Source: Methanobacterium sp. UBA294 (GTDB lineage: Archaea > Methanobacteriota > Methanobacteria > Methanobacteriales > Methanobacteriaceae). From it: DNA of 64,000 nt. The stretch is from positions 1 to 64,000 of the forward strand of contig DACB01000008.1 of the NCBI GenBank assembly GCA_002494495.1. Direction: 5' to 3'. The notes beneath the pieces were generated by a model. That model saw nothing but the letters and a program-made list of their open reading frames with translations, did no database searches and was not told where the DNA came from. The first letter of the stretch is position 1. Each line of letters opens with the position of its first letter. Both the position numbers and the translations under genes were made by a program. This document shows positions 49,781 to 60,196 of the stretch, in pieces.

Positions 49781-50737
49781 ATGGTAGAAATAGGTTTTAA
49801 ATTAATAAGTGAAATTTTTGGTCCTAATGAATTGATAAGTTATGCAAAACACGCTGAGGAAGCAGGATTCGATTTTGCAAGTATATCCGACCATTACCAT
49901 CCCTGGCTGAGCCAGCAGGGTAACAGTCCTTTTGTCTGGAGCACACTGGGAGGTATTTCCCAGGTGACTGATAACATAAATCTCATGACCGGGGTAACCT
50001 GCCCTACTTTCAGGCAGCACCCTGCATTGGTTGCACAGGCAGTGGCTACTATTGCCGTGCTCATGCCCGGAAGGTTTATACTTGGCGTTGGTTCAGGGGA
50101 AAATTTAAATGAACACATCTATGGCGACCAATGGCCATCGGCACCTATTAGAATTGAAATGCTGGTCGAAGCAGTGGATGTAATCAGAACCCTCTGGCAG
50201 GGAGGGATGCAGGATTATGACGGAATTTATTATCACTTAGAAAACGCCCAGATCTACACCCTTCCAGACGAACTTCCTCCCATCTATATGGCTGCAGACG
50301 GTCCAATAGCTGCTGATGCAGCTGCTGATAACGCAGATGGTATAATAGTGAGTGGGGGAAAGAAAGAAATACTGGACTTTTTTATGAGGAATGGCGGAAA
50401 AGGAAAACCATCTTATACCGAGATATCATCAAGCTGGGCAGAAACAGATGAAAAAGCAGTGGATTTAGTTTATAAATATTGGCCAATTGTAGCCATTAAA
50501 GGGAATATTAGCTGGGAAATACCCACTCAAACCCATTTTGAAGGGCTAGCAGAGAATGTTAAGAAAGAAGATGTCCCTACATCCATACCCTGCAGCTCAG
50601 ACCCCCAGATCCATATCGATTCGATAAAAAAGGCTGAAGAATCAGGGTTTGGAAAGATATGCGTCCAGCAAATCGGAGACAATCAGCACGAATGCATAGA
50701 TTTTTACAGGGAGGAAGTGCTTCCTGAGTTTAAATAA
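49781..50737 (+). CDS. F420-dependent LLM-class oxidoreductase (glucose-6-phosphate dehydrogenase-like)
   Basis: I start it at ATG 49781 (MVEIGFKLISEIFGPNELIS), preceded by TTGGAG; the open frame upstream has no family character. The 318-residue TIM-barrel protein has DHYHPWLSQQGNSPFVWSTL, MPGRFILGVGSGENLNEHI and QDYDGIYYHLENAQIYTLP, as in the TIGR03557 group close to F420-dependent glucose-6-phosphate dehydrogenase. Methanogens make F420, so the cofactor is available, but the substrate is not known. The gene is monocistronic. Confidence 0.85.
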   Translation: MVEIGFKLISEIFGPNELISYAKHAEEAGFDFASISDHYHPWLSQQGNSPFVWSTLGGISQVTDNINLMTGVTCPTFRQHPALVAQAVATIAVLMPGRFILGVGSGENLNEHIYGDQWPSAPIRIEMLVEAVDVIRTLWQGGMQDYDGIYYHLENAQIYTLPDELPPIYMAADGPIAADAAADNADGIIVSGGKKEILDFFMRNGGKGKPSYTEISSSWAETDEKAVDLVYKYWPIVAIKGNISWEIPTQTHFEGLAENVKKEDVPTSIPCSSDPQIHIDSIKKAEESGFGKICVQQIGDNQHECIDFYREEVLPEFK

Positions 50738-50845
50738 TGGGTTAATTATATTAACAGTTGTATTCAAATCCCAATTTAGTCATATATAATTTAAAATCAT
50801 TTGCCGATTTTAAGTTTTAAATGATTATAAGCAAATTGACTGTCT

Positions 50846-51478
50846 TTAATCTCCAAATTTAAATTTTAAAATCCCTGTTGCTATGAGTGGAAGAGATACT
50901 GAACCAATGAATGCCAATAATAATGAATTTAAATGGGCTGAATAAGCTCCAACTGCGGCATAGGCCATTGAAATACCTAAATTGGCCAGTAATATTAATC
51001 CCATAAATCTTTTCCAGGGCATATGTCCCATGCCCGCTATAAGTATGGAGGCTTCCCCTAAAACAGGGACTGAACGGAATATCACTACAATCCAGTCACC
51101 AAACCTGTTTTGAATTTTTTCAAGTTTCATATGTTCTTCATTGCCCACTATTTTTTCTGAAAGGGTTGAACCAAGAGTTGAGCCTAAATAATATCCAAAT
51201 ATGCAGCTTACAGTCATACCAGTCCAGGAAATGATAGTTCCGGGTATAAATCCCAACAGATAACCTCCTGAAGTACTGACTATGCTTGATGGAATTGGGG
51301 CCAATATATCAATAGATAATAGACCACCCACAGTAACGAAAATTAACCATGGCGATGATGTTGAACTTAAAAAGTTACTGGTCCAGTTTTCAATGGAAAA
51401 TCCCAGAATTAAGAAGGGGGCTATTAAAATTAGGAGTAGTAAAAATGAAAGGACTGTCAATTTAATTAGATATTTCAT
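50846..51478 (-). CDS. DedA/VTT-domain membrane protein
   Basis: A 210-residue protein with five or six hydrophobic segments and the VTT core PSSIVSTSGGYLLGFIPGTI near residue 61, GCxFGYYLGSTLG-like turn after it, and RSVPVLGEASILIAGMGHMP near 137. DedA-type proteins are lipid or proton-coupled membrane proteins; archaeal ones are untested. It ends ten bases from the 51488 gene on the same strand and may share its transcript. Confidence 0.85.
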   Translation of the reverse strand: MKYLIKLTVLSFLLLLILIAPFLILGFSIENWTSNFLSSTSSPWLIFVTVGGLLSIDILAPIPSSIVSTSGGYLLGFIPGTIISWTGMTVSCIFGYYLGSTLGSTLSEKIVGNEEHMKLEKIQNRFGDWIVVIFRSVPVLGEASILIAGMGHMPWKRFMGLILLANLGISMAYAAVGAYSAHLNSLLLAFIGSVSLPLIATGILKFKFGD

Positions 51479-51487
51479 ATTATTTTT

Positions 51488-52837
51488 TTACCTTTTTCCC
51501 TGTTTAGCAGCCCCCTCAGAACAGTAATAAAAGTCTATTAAGTTATATTCGCTTCCAATTGGGCATTCACCACATAAACAGCCCTTTTTCTCCATTTCGC
51601 AATCAGTTTTGCCTCGAGCACAGAACAGATGTTCGTTTCTATTTTTCATACACTCATTTATTGTAGGGCATCCCGGACAGATGCATCTATCTGCATTTTC
51701 TTTTGTGTATGGAACTATTATCTCGCCTTCTTCTTTAACAACTGAACTTATCTTGTATATGTTTCCAGCAGCCTTGTGCATCTGACCGTCTTTTTCACCA
51801 TGTAGATCGGTGAAATATAATCCTCCAGGTCCAAAGGCAATTCCACAGGGACTTGCTGCATTTTCACCGGTGTATTTTACGAAGATGTCGTAAGAATTTA
51901 TTGCTGTGCCATCCTTGTTTAGTTTCATTTTGATTATGTTTTTTCCTTTAATGCCTGGCCCCTTTTGGTATGATCCCCCGAAAAAGGCTACGAAGAGTTC
52001 ATCATCAAATTCATATGGGAATTCTTCGTTTTGCATGAAATCCAATGCAGTTATTCCCTGACTTAGATTATGCCAGAATATGGAATTGGTACGCATGCTC
52101 TCTGGCCAGCCATAGTTTTCACCAGCCTGTACTCGAGCCACACGGTCATCATATGCTGGACCATTGTCTGCTATATACAAGGATTCATCGCTCTTTCTCC
52201 ATATGGCCCCAAAAGGGTTTCTAAATCCCTTTGCAAAAATTAAACTATCCTTCTTGGGATTATCTTCTGGCACGCTCCCGTCCAGGTTCATTCTTAAAAT
52301 TTTTCCCCTTAAATCATCATCATCCTGGGCAACTTCTGGTTTGATCATTCCGTCACCAACATTTACGTACAGTTTACCGTCAAATCCAATGGATATTTCC
52401 TGCATTTGGTGGGCTGCTTTAATTGATGGGATGTCTTTAATTATGGTTTCTTTTGAGTGCATTTTTAGCCCATCTTTACTTTTGGTTCTTAATAGCTGAT
52501 TTTTCATTTCCCCATCTTCTTCGTAGATCATGGAAACAAACAGATCTCCGGATTCAGGTTCAATGCAGAGTCCAGTTAGACCAGATTCTCCGGTTCCCGG
52601 GAATTCGTAGTTAGGTTCGTAGTTAAGTAGATTTTCGGCATAAGTATGCACTTTCCAGTCGTTAGTTATAGCTTTGATATTTCCATAGAGTTCAGTAACG
52701 TATAGTAAAACATCTTCTGGTTTACTGGTAGGTTCCTTAACAAATGCAAGATTCACCGGTAGATCGAGTCCGGTAATCATCTTTTCTATTTTAAATCCAG
52801 GAAAAACCCACCATAATTTATGAATTTCTTCATCCAT
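51488..52837 (-). CDS. Cytoplasmic beta-propeller fused to a DUF2769 cysteine domain
   Basis: Residues 15-360 form a soluble glucose dehydrogenase-type propeller (GLDLPVNLAFVKEP, GESGLTGLCIEPESGDLF, AHQMQEISIGFDGKLYVNVG, GKILRMNLDGSVPEDNP, AKGFRNPFGAIW). There is no signal peptide, unlike the 45077 protein. Residues 370-449 hold about ten cysteines in the DUF2769 pattern (CICPGCPTINEC, FCARGKTDCEMEKKGC, CGECPIGSEYNL, YYCSEG). This domain probably binds a metal or Fe-S cluster. A free DUF2769 protein is divergently encoded at 53028. The fusion suggests a redox or sensor partner for the propeller. Confidence 0.85.
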   Translation of the reverse strand: MDEEIHKLWWVFPGFKIEKMITGLDLPVNLAFVKEPTSKPEDVLLYVTELYGNIKAITNDWKVHTYAENLLNYEPNYEFPGTGESGLTGLCIEPESGDLFVSMIYEEDGEMKNQLLRTKSKDGLKMHSKETIIKDIPSIKAAHQMQEISIGFDGKLYVNVGDGMIKPEVAQDDDDLRGKILRMNLDGSVPEDNPKKDSLIFAKGFRNPFGAIWRKSDESLYIADNGPAYDDRVARVQAGENYGWPESMRTNSIFWHNLSQGITALDFMQNEEFPYEFDDELFVAFFGGSYQKGPGIKGKNIIKMKLNKDGTAINSYDIFVKYTGENAASPCGIAFGPGGLYFTDLHGEKDGQMHKAAGNIYKISSVVKEEGEIIVPYTKENADRCICPGCPTINECMKNRNEHLFCARGKTDCEMEKKGCLCGECPIGSEYNLIDFYYCSEGAAKQGKR

Positions 52838-53027
52838 GCCCTCACCTTCATTTATTAATGTTTTTTTAATATGAAATCATGTCCATGTTAATAATAAATA
52901 TATAATTTAGAAAATAAATAATTTTATCTTAATTCAGTTAATTTGATTTAATAACATTTTATAACAAATAAAATATTAAATATTAGATGAACCTATATAT
53001 TTAATAAATTATTCGTGAGGTGAGAAA

Positions 53028-53324
53028 ATGGTAAGAGTAGATTTTAATATGGATAATATTCAAAAGTGTTTATGTCCGGAATGTCCTGTGCAAGCTAAAA
53101 GTGAATGTGTGAAGGTAAAGTTGAACGAATTATCATCTAAAAGTAGTGGAAGTCCGGGTAAAGATGATGTACCAGGGTTATATTGTTCAACTGGTAAGGC
53201 AACATGTGAAGATCTTGATCCTGGTGAAATGTGCCAGTGTACAAAATGTGAAGTTTTCAGGGAATATAACTTGGATAAACACAAGCCGGGTAGTTACTTC
53301 TGTGCAATTGGTGCATCAGATTAA
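53028..53324 (+). CDS. DUF2769 cysteine-rich protein, stand-alone
   Basis: The 98-residue protein has nine cysteines in the order CLCPECPVQAKSEC, LYCSTGKATCEDL, CQCTKCEVFREYNL and YFCAIG, nearly the same as the C-terminal domain of the 51488 protein. A GAGGTGAG site precedes the ATG. It is divergent from its fused relative across 190 bp of A+T-rich promoter sequence. Function is unknown; the cysteines suggest metal or Fe-S binding. Confidence 0.88.
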   Translation: MVRVDFNMDNIQKCLCPECPVQAKSECVKVKLNELSSKSSGSPGKDDVPGLYCSTGKATCEDLDPGEMCQCTKCEVFREYNLDKHKPGSYFCAIGASD

Positions 53325-53632
53325 TAATTTTTTATTTTTGAATTTATAAAATAATCAAACCCATACCCACTTTTTTTAATCAGACCAAGACCATAATTCA
53401 GCTAGTCCATACAACATCATTTAAAGAACCAGCATCATCATAAATTATTATTAATTGTTTAATATTTAAAGGGAAAAATTAATTATAGGATGGTTGATTG
53501 GGCAAGAATCAGGGTACCAAGGCGTAATATTTTTCATATATTCCCATAACTTAATTTAAAGGTGATTTTTTTTACAATCAAAAACTATTTAATTTCTGCA
53601 CAGTAATATATTCTATGGATCAGGTGGTTTAA
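53325..53632. other. Intergenic region without a gene
   Basis: A+T-rich spacer before the PII-like gene. A 19-codon frame starts at an ATG near 53491 (MVDWARIRVPRRNIFHIFP) but has no good ribosome site and no recognisable family. No repeat or strong hairpin was found. Confidence 0.4.
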
Positions 53633-53968
53633 ATGAAAGTGCATCTTAGGATTTTTGTAGAGATGGAAAATCTGGGTAAAGCAATGAACGCCTTAACCGA
53701 CGCAGGTATAACTGGTTTTTATATCCTGGAATATAAGGGGATGTCTCCAGAGGACTGGAAAGGCTTTTCAATAAAAGAAGATCCCAAATCAGCCATTGGG
53801 ATGATACATAAATTCGCTACATCTGCAATATTAATATGCTCTGTGGTTGATGAAGAAAATGTGGATGGGATGACTGATATAATTGTAAAAGAATTGGAAG
53901 GAGAAAAATACACTATATTACAAGTTCCCATTAGAAAAATCATATTGGGAAAGGGCAATAAAAAGTAA
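53633..53968 (+). CDS. Small PII-like ferredoxin-fold protein (MJ1244-type)
   Basis: A 111-residue protein with a beta-alpha-beta pattern (MKVHLRIFVEMENLGKAMNA, GITGFYILEYKGMSPEDWKG, ILICSVVDEENVDGMTDIIV, YTILQVPIRKIIL) resembling PII/CutA-type trimeric proteins and the archaeal MJ1244 group. It lacks a clear PII T-loop tyrosine motif. Function is not known. It is preceded by a CAGGTGGT site and transcribed alone. Confidence 0.55.
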   Translation: MKVHLRIFVEMENLGKAMNALTDAGITGFYILEYKGMSPEDWKGFSIKEDPKSAIGMIHKFATSAILICSVVDEENVDGMTDIIVKELEGEKYTILQVPIRKIILGKGNKK

Positions 53969-54126
53969 TAATATTCTTAAATTATTATAGATTTTTTTTA
54001 AATACTTTTAATTTAATTAAAAAACTGATTGAAAATAAAAAAATAAAAAAAACAGGTAAATATATCCTGTTTAACTTATCTTATAGTTTTTATATTGGCT
54101 ATTTAACTTAATAATTAAATAAGCAA

Positions 54127-55635
54127 TTAAACTTTGGTAGCTTCCACTAGTTCTTCCTGAGTCATGGCTGCTAGATCTTTAACCTGATTTACATCCAATC
54201 CCAAGCCTTCTGCCACTTTGGTTCCATACTCTGTATCACATTTGTAGAACAATGCAGTTTGACGGTACTGTATGTTTTCCTTTGCTTCCTGCATATGACC
54301 CACTAGATTTGATATAAGGTTTGTCCTAGCAGAGTCATCCATCACCCTTCGGTAAAGTTCTCCTGCTTGTATAAAATCAACATCTTCAGTTGGACGTGTA
54401 TGTCGATCAATTACTGCTTGAACTTCAATTTGAGGGGGATTAAATGAGATATCTGGTTCAGGGCCGCCCATGCTGTTGGGATAGTAATTAGGTGCTGATT
54501 CACCATTACCATCCACGTTCATATAACTATCCCTTTGATAATTATTTACTTTTGCATTTTTCGCCTGGTTAATGGGTATCTGATGATGATTCGCCCCTAG
54601 CCGGTGGCGCTGGGTGTCTTCATATGAAAATAATCTACCCTGAAGCAACTTGTCAGGAGAGGGACCTATTCCTGGCACGAAGTTTGAAGGTGCAAAGGCG
54701 GCTTGTTCCACTTCTGCAAAGAAATTTGCTGGGTTCTTGTTAAGTATCATCCTTCCCAGTGGTATTAATGGGTAATCTTTGTGGAACCATACCTTGGTGA
54801 TATCGAATGGATCAAATTTATATTCCTCAGCTTCTTCCTGTGTCATTATTTGCACATAAACATCCCACTGTGGATAATCCCCCTCTTCTATTGCATTAAA
54901 AAGGTCTTCTGTTGCATGATTGGGGTTTTCACCGGCCATCTTTACAGCCTCTTCATTATTGAATGTTTTATTACCCAGAATGGATTTGAAATGGACTTTA
55001 ACCCATACATGATCTCCATCCTGATTGTACCACATGTAAGTATGGCTTGAGAAACCGTCCATATGTCGGAAGGAGTAAGGTGTTCCCCGGTCAGAGAAGA
55101 GTATGGTTACCTGATGCACTGATTCAGGGGTCAGTGAGAGAAAGTCCCAAAACATACTCGCATCTGGTAGATTGGTTTGAGGATTTCTTTTCTGGGTGTG
55201 TATGAAGTCTGGGAATTTAATGGCGTCTCTGATAAAGAAAATAGGAGTGTTGTTACCCACCAAGTCATAGTTTCCTTCTTCTGTGTAGAATTTAACTGCA
55301 AAACCACGAGGATCGCGTGCAGTGTCAGCTGAACCACGCTCGCCACCAACAGTTGAAAATCTTACAAATACATCTGTTTTTTTACCAACTTCACTCAAGA
55401 AAGCTGCTCGAGTATATTTGGACAGGTCATTAGTTACTTCAAAGTAACCGTGTGCACCGGCTCCTTTAGCATGAACCACTCTTTCTGGTATTCTTTCCCG
55501 ATCAAAATGGGCTAATTTTTCAATTAAATGAACATCCTGCAACAGGGTGTAACTATCTCTTGTTCCGGTAGTTATTGATGCCTGGTCATTTGGAACAGTT
55601 TGACCCTTATTGGTTGTTAATTTTTTATTTCCCAT
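54127..55635 (-). CDS. katA: Heme catalase, small-subunit monofunctional type
   Basis: I start it at ATG 55635, nine bases after GGAGG. The 502-residue enzyme has the catalytic histidine region ERVVHAKGAGAHGYFEV near residue 55, the NTPIFFIRDAIKFPDFIHTQ segment (catalytic Asn upstream) and the proximal heme tyrosine in RLFSYEDTQRHRLG near 340. It breaks down hydrogen peroxide. Heme catalase is uncommon in methanogens; Methanobrevibacter arboriphilus has one but cannot make heme itself. No heme synthesis gene is in the window. A zinc-ribbon gene, cupin and Hcp follow upstream, forming a stress-gene group. Confidence 0.96.
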   Translation of the reverse strand: MGNKKLTTNKGQTVPNDQASITTGTRDSYTLLQDVHLIEKLAHFDRERIPERVVHAKGAGAHGYFEVTNDLSKYTRAAFLSEVGKKTDVFVRFSTVGGERGSADTARDPRGFAVKFYTEEGNYDLVGNNTPIFFIRDAIKFPDFIHTQKRNPQTNLPDASMFWDFLSLTPESVHQVTILFSDRGTPYSFRHMDGFSSHTYMWYNQDGDHVWVKVHFKSILGNKTFNNEEAVKMAGENPNHATEDLFNAIEEGDYPQWDVYVQIMTQEEAEEYKFDPFDITKVWFHKDYPLIPLGRMILNKNPANFFAEVEQAAFAPSNFVPGIGPSPDKLLQGRLFSYEDTQRHRLGANHHQIPINQAKNAKVNNYQRDSYMNVDGNGESAPNYYPNSMGGPEPDISFNPPQIEVQAVIDRHTRPTEDVDFIQAGELYRRVMDDSARTNLISNLVGHMQEAKENIQYRQTALFYKCDTEYGTKVAEGLGLDVNQVKDLAAMTQEELVEATKV

Positions 55636-55848
55636 CAAATTCATCCTCCATAAATTTCTATAATGATATTTTACAAGAAATGTTGTACTATATTAAAATT
55701 GATTCTATATAAGTTTGCATGGTATTAAAATAACACCACAACAAATGGAAAACTCAAAAAACTAGAGAAATTCCCCACCATCATTCAACGATATTTAGAA
55801 GATGGTCAAGAAACATATTCTCATATGAGCATCATCATCATAATTGAA

Positions 55849-56043
55849 TTATTTTTTCTTTTCACAATCAAAACAGAGATCAGTATCCTTATTGGTTTTA
55901 AATATTTTTCCACAGTTTTTACATTGAACAGTTTTTAATTCTGATTTTTTATCAACAATTTCCAGTGAACAGGGACATTTCCATCCCATTTTGCCTTTAA
56001 GCGACTGTTCAAAGGCTTTTTCGTCGAATTCCTTTTCAGACAT
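55849..56043 (-). CDS. Small zinc-ribbon protein
   Basis: The ATG at 56043 is eight bases after a GGAGG site and gives 64 residues: a helical start (SEKEFDEKAFEQSLKGKMGW) and then KCPCSLEI, CKNCGKIF and CFDCEKKK, which form one or two zinc sites. It is too short to classify. It lies between catalase and the cupin on the same strand with separate spacers and could belong to their stress response. Confidence 0.7.
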   Translation of the reverse strand: MSEKEFDEKAFEQSLKGKMGWKCPCSLEIVDKKSELKTVQCKNCGKIFKTNKDTDLCFDCEKKK

Positions 56044-56074
56044 TATTCTATCCTCCATATACTATTATGCAGTG

Positions 56075-56413
56075 TTACAATAATTTAGTTTCTTCTGTGG
56101 GCTTTGGAACTTTAACCACCAAAAAACGAAGAGTTGAATCGCTTTCATTATACCAGCAATGTGGAATTCTGGCGGGACTATCAATTAGTGTGTCCATAAT
56201 TACTTCTTTTTTTTCATCACCGATTTCTACTATCCCTTTTCCTTCTAAGACATAGAAAAAGACATCAACAGGTGTTATGTGTTTTATAAGCGATTCTCCA
56301 GGTTGAAGGGTTATATGCACAGTCATGGCGTTTTCTGTATCATACAACTTGCGTACATCGACCTTATGGGGAGTGTCAGCTATTGGGGTGTTTTCCATCT
56401 GGACTATATTCAT
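56075..56413 (-). CDS. Cupin-domain protein
   Basis: A 112-residue single cupin barrel: LQPGESLIKHITPVDVFFYV in motif 1 and DSPARIPHCWYNESD in motif 2. Motif 1 keeps one histidine and lacks the second of the usual His-x-His pair, and a single His is present in motif 2, so metal binding may be altered. Function cannot be deduced. It is 31 bp upstream of the zinc-ribbon gene on the same strand and probably co-transcribed. Confidence 0.8.
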   Translation of the reverse strand: MNIVQMENTPIADTPHKVDVRKLYDTENAMTVHITLQPGESLIKHITPVDVFFYVLEGKGIVEIGDEKKEVIMDTLIDSPARIPHCWYNESDSTLRFLVVKVPKPTEETKLL

Positions 56414-56528
56414 CTAAACCTTTCCCTTATTAATATTAACATTCACTTTATCTAATTTTTTCAAGTTAAAAATACTATTAACTTGTTGATTTATTAAATT
56501 GAGTTGTATTTAAATATAAATGGGAGAT

Positions 56529-58013
<1,485 letters not shown>

Positions 58014-58029
58014 AAACAAATCACCTTTC

Positions 58030-58065
58030 GTTCGGTTTATTCCGAATGTTCTATCTTCTCCGAAC
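58030..58065. promoter_or_regulatory. Inverted repeats in the hcp promoter (operator candidate)
   Basis: TTCGG and CCGAA (58031-58046) are inverted around six bases, and a further CCGAAC (58060-58065) mirrors the GTTCGG at 58030. On the minus strand a TATA-like ATATAAATA lies just upstream (about 58071-58081), so the repeats cover the expected hcp transcription start. The divergent V4R regulator gene is the likely source of the binding protein. Confidence 0.55.
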
Positions 58066-58153
58066 AAGAGTATTTATATGTTACGGTTATGAAAGAAATA
58101 ACAGGACTTTATTATGGTATGTGATTGAAACCATAAAAAATTTTGTGAGAATT

Positions 58154-58906
58154 ATGAATAAAAATCAAGAATATAACCACCAGGTAGAACTATTCTCCAC
58201 TCCAAAGGGATTATATGTAGTTGACAGCCCTATAAAAATTAAAATATTAGATTTGCTACGTGAAAAAGAAAGGAAATTCGATGAAATAGTAAATTTATCT
58301 GGTAAAGCAAAATCCACCATATCAGAACACCTTAAAAAACTGTTTGTAGAAGGAATAGTGGATTCAAGAACTGACCCAAAAGATGCTCGGAAAAAAATAT
58401 TCTTCTTAAAATCAGAGTATCTGGGGGAACTATCCCGGGAAAAATTAATTAAAGAGGATTTAAAAAAATATATCCAAAGTTACTTGGAAAGTGAGGGCAA
58501 TCCATTTGAATTCTTTAGACTGTTATTTCAAACCATAAGAGTTTCTTTAATAAGTCAGGGGATCAATGTTGACCCTGTATTACATGAAGCAGGTGTTCAA
58601 GTAGGGAAAACACTATATACTTCCCTGGAAAATTCTATTGATGAGAAATTCATAGAAAACATAGCTGGTTTCTGGGAGTCCCACCAGATTGGACAGGTGG
58701 AAGTTGTAAGTATGGATCCCATGGTAATAAATGTTCACGACTGCTTTGAATGTAAAGGACTGCCCTACATGGGTAAAACCGTATGCGCATTTGACACCGG
58801 TCTTTTACAAGCATTATTTTCTGCCCATTACAATCAACCCTGCGAAGTTACAGAGATTGAATGCTACGCCACCGGAGACGACTACTGTGGGTTTATAATA
58901 GAATAA
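58154..58906 (+). CDS. ArsR-type HTH regulator with V4R domain
   Basis: From ATG 58154 the protein has 250 residues. Residues 15-85 are a winged helix (VDSPIKIKILDLLREKERKF, GKAKSTISEHLKKLFVEGIV), and residues 105-250 form a V4R (4-vinyl reductase-like) ligand-binding domain with cysteines in HDCFECKGLP and ECYATGDDYCGF. V4R domains bind small hydrophobic molecules or metals. The gene is divergent from rubredoxin-hcp, with 140 bp between the two starts, and inverted repeats lie between them, so it probably controls hcp, perhaps in response to NO. larC begins 35 bp downstream. Confidence 0.85.
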   Translation: MNKNQEYNHQVELFSTPKGLYVVDSPIKIKILDLLREKERKFDEIVNLSGKAKSTISEHLKKLFVEGIVDSRTDPKDARKKIFFLKSEYLGELSREKLIKEDLKKYIQSYLESEGNPFEFFRLLFQTIRVSLISQGINVDPVLHEAGVQVGKTLYTSLENSIDEKFIENIAGFWESHQIGQVEVVSMDPMVINVHDCFECKGLPYMGKTVCAFDTGLLQALFSAHYNQPCEVTEIECYATGDDYCGFIIE

Positions 58907-58941
58907 AGTTTAATAATCAGAAATGATATTTGGAGAACAAT

Positions 58942-60156
58942 ATGATAATGGTAATCGACCCCCAAAACGCAGGTATTGCTGGAAACATGGTTATAGGGGC
59001 CATGATAGATCTGGGTGTTAACCAAGAAGAAGTCCAGGATATCATGGAACATTATGCATCCTTCTTTGGGGAGATTGAAGTTGATATTAAGAGGATCCGG
59101 AAATCAGAGATTACAGCCACCTACGTGAATGTGGAGTGTCAGGATAAAGAGCCAATAAAATATGAAGAACTATTAAGGCGTTTTTCTGATATAACCCATG
59201 AGAAGGTAACACCTGGCATGATTAACCTGGCAAGAAATGTTTTTAAAACAATGGCTGAAGCTGAATCTACAGTCCATGGAACCAGCCTGAAAAATGTTCA
59301 TTTCCATGAGATCGGAGCTGCAGACGCAGTGGCAGATGTTATTGGTGCAGTTTACTGCTTTCATCAGTTACAGCTGCACACTCAGAAAACTTATGGGATG
59401 CCGGTGGCCTTAGGTGGTGGGAGGATAGAATCAAGTCATGGCTCACTAAGCGTCCCAGCACCGGCGACCCTGGAGATACTCAAAGGAGTCCCTGCATTCG
59501 GGGGTCCTGTCAACTTCGAGCTCACCACCCCTACTGGGGCGGCTCTTTTTAAGAATATGGTGGATGAGTTTTTAAATTACTACCCCATGCTCATCAACGA
59601 GAAAATAGGCTATGGAGCTGGCAAACGGGATCTTTCATTTCCCAATACATTAAGAGTTTTAACTGGGGAGGCCCCCATGAGAACGGATAAAGTAGCCATT
59701 TTGGAGACTAATTTAGATAACATTAGCGGTGAAGTACTGGGACATTCATTCAGCAACTTGCTTGAAGCCGGGGCTCTTGATGTAACCATCATACCCACCC
59801 AGAACAAGAAAAATCGGCCAGGACATCTCCTCAGAGTTATAACCCGGCCTGATGATTCATCAATAATTTCAGAAGCGATAATTCGAGAGACAGGAACACT
59901 GGGAGTAAGAATACTGCCCTATGTGCATAGAAATATCGCCGAGAGGAAGATTATACCCATCGAAATGGATATAGCTGGGGAAATGGCTCAGATCAACATT
60001 AAAATCGGGCTAATTGGAGAGGAGATAATCAGCATAGCACCTGAATATGAGGATGCCAAAATAATATCTAATAAAACAGGAATCCCACTTAAAAATGTGA
60101 TAAAACAGGCAAGTGAGGAATTCAAAAGAATATTGGATGAACAGGCAATTATTTAG
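58942..60156 (+). CDS. larC: LarC nickel-pincer cofactor biosynthesis protein
   Basis: The 404-residue protein is full-length LarC, with DPQNAGIAGNMVIGAMIDLG at the start, KNVHFHEIGAADAVADVIGA near residue 115, SVPAPATLEILKGVP near 168, and the C-terminal domain ETNLDNISGEVLGHS to the end. LarC is a CTP-dependent cyclometallase that puts nickel into the pincer nucleotide used by lactate racemase and related enzymes. larA, larB and larE are not in the window. The start is ATG 58942, six bases after GGAG. A free homologue of the C-terminal half is at 1054. Confidence 0.92.
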   Translation: MIMVIDPQNAGIAGNMVIGAMIDLGVNQEEVQDIMEHYASFFGEIEVDIKRIRKSEITATYVNVECQDKEPIKYEELLRRFSDITHEKVTPGMINLARNVFKTMAEAESTVHGTSLKNVHFHEIGAADAVADVIGAVYCFHQLQLHTQKTYGMPVALGGGRIESSHGSLSVPAPATLEILKGVPAFGGPVNFELTTPTGAALFKNMVDEFLNYYPMLINEKIGYGAGKRDLSFPNTLRVLTGEAPMRTDKVAILETNLDNISGEVLGHSFSNLLEAGALDVTIIPTQNKKNRPGHLLRVITRPDDSSIISEAIIRETGTLGVRILPYVHRNIAERKIIPIEMDIAGEMAQINIKIGLIGEEIISIAPEYEDAKIISNKTGIPLKNVIKQASEEFKRILDEQAII

Positions 60157-60196
60157 TTTTTTTAATAATTCAATTTTGAAATAGGTGAATAATTCA

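Noticed and set aside
55720..55850. Open plus-strand frame after the catalase promoter, with an IIQRYLEDGQETY stretch
   Set aside because: No start codon with a ribosome site and no family match; possibly an old remnant, but unsupported.
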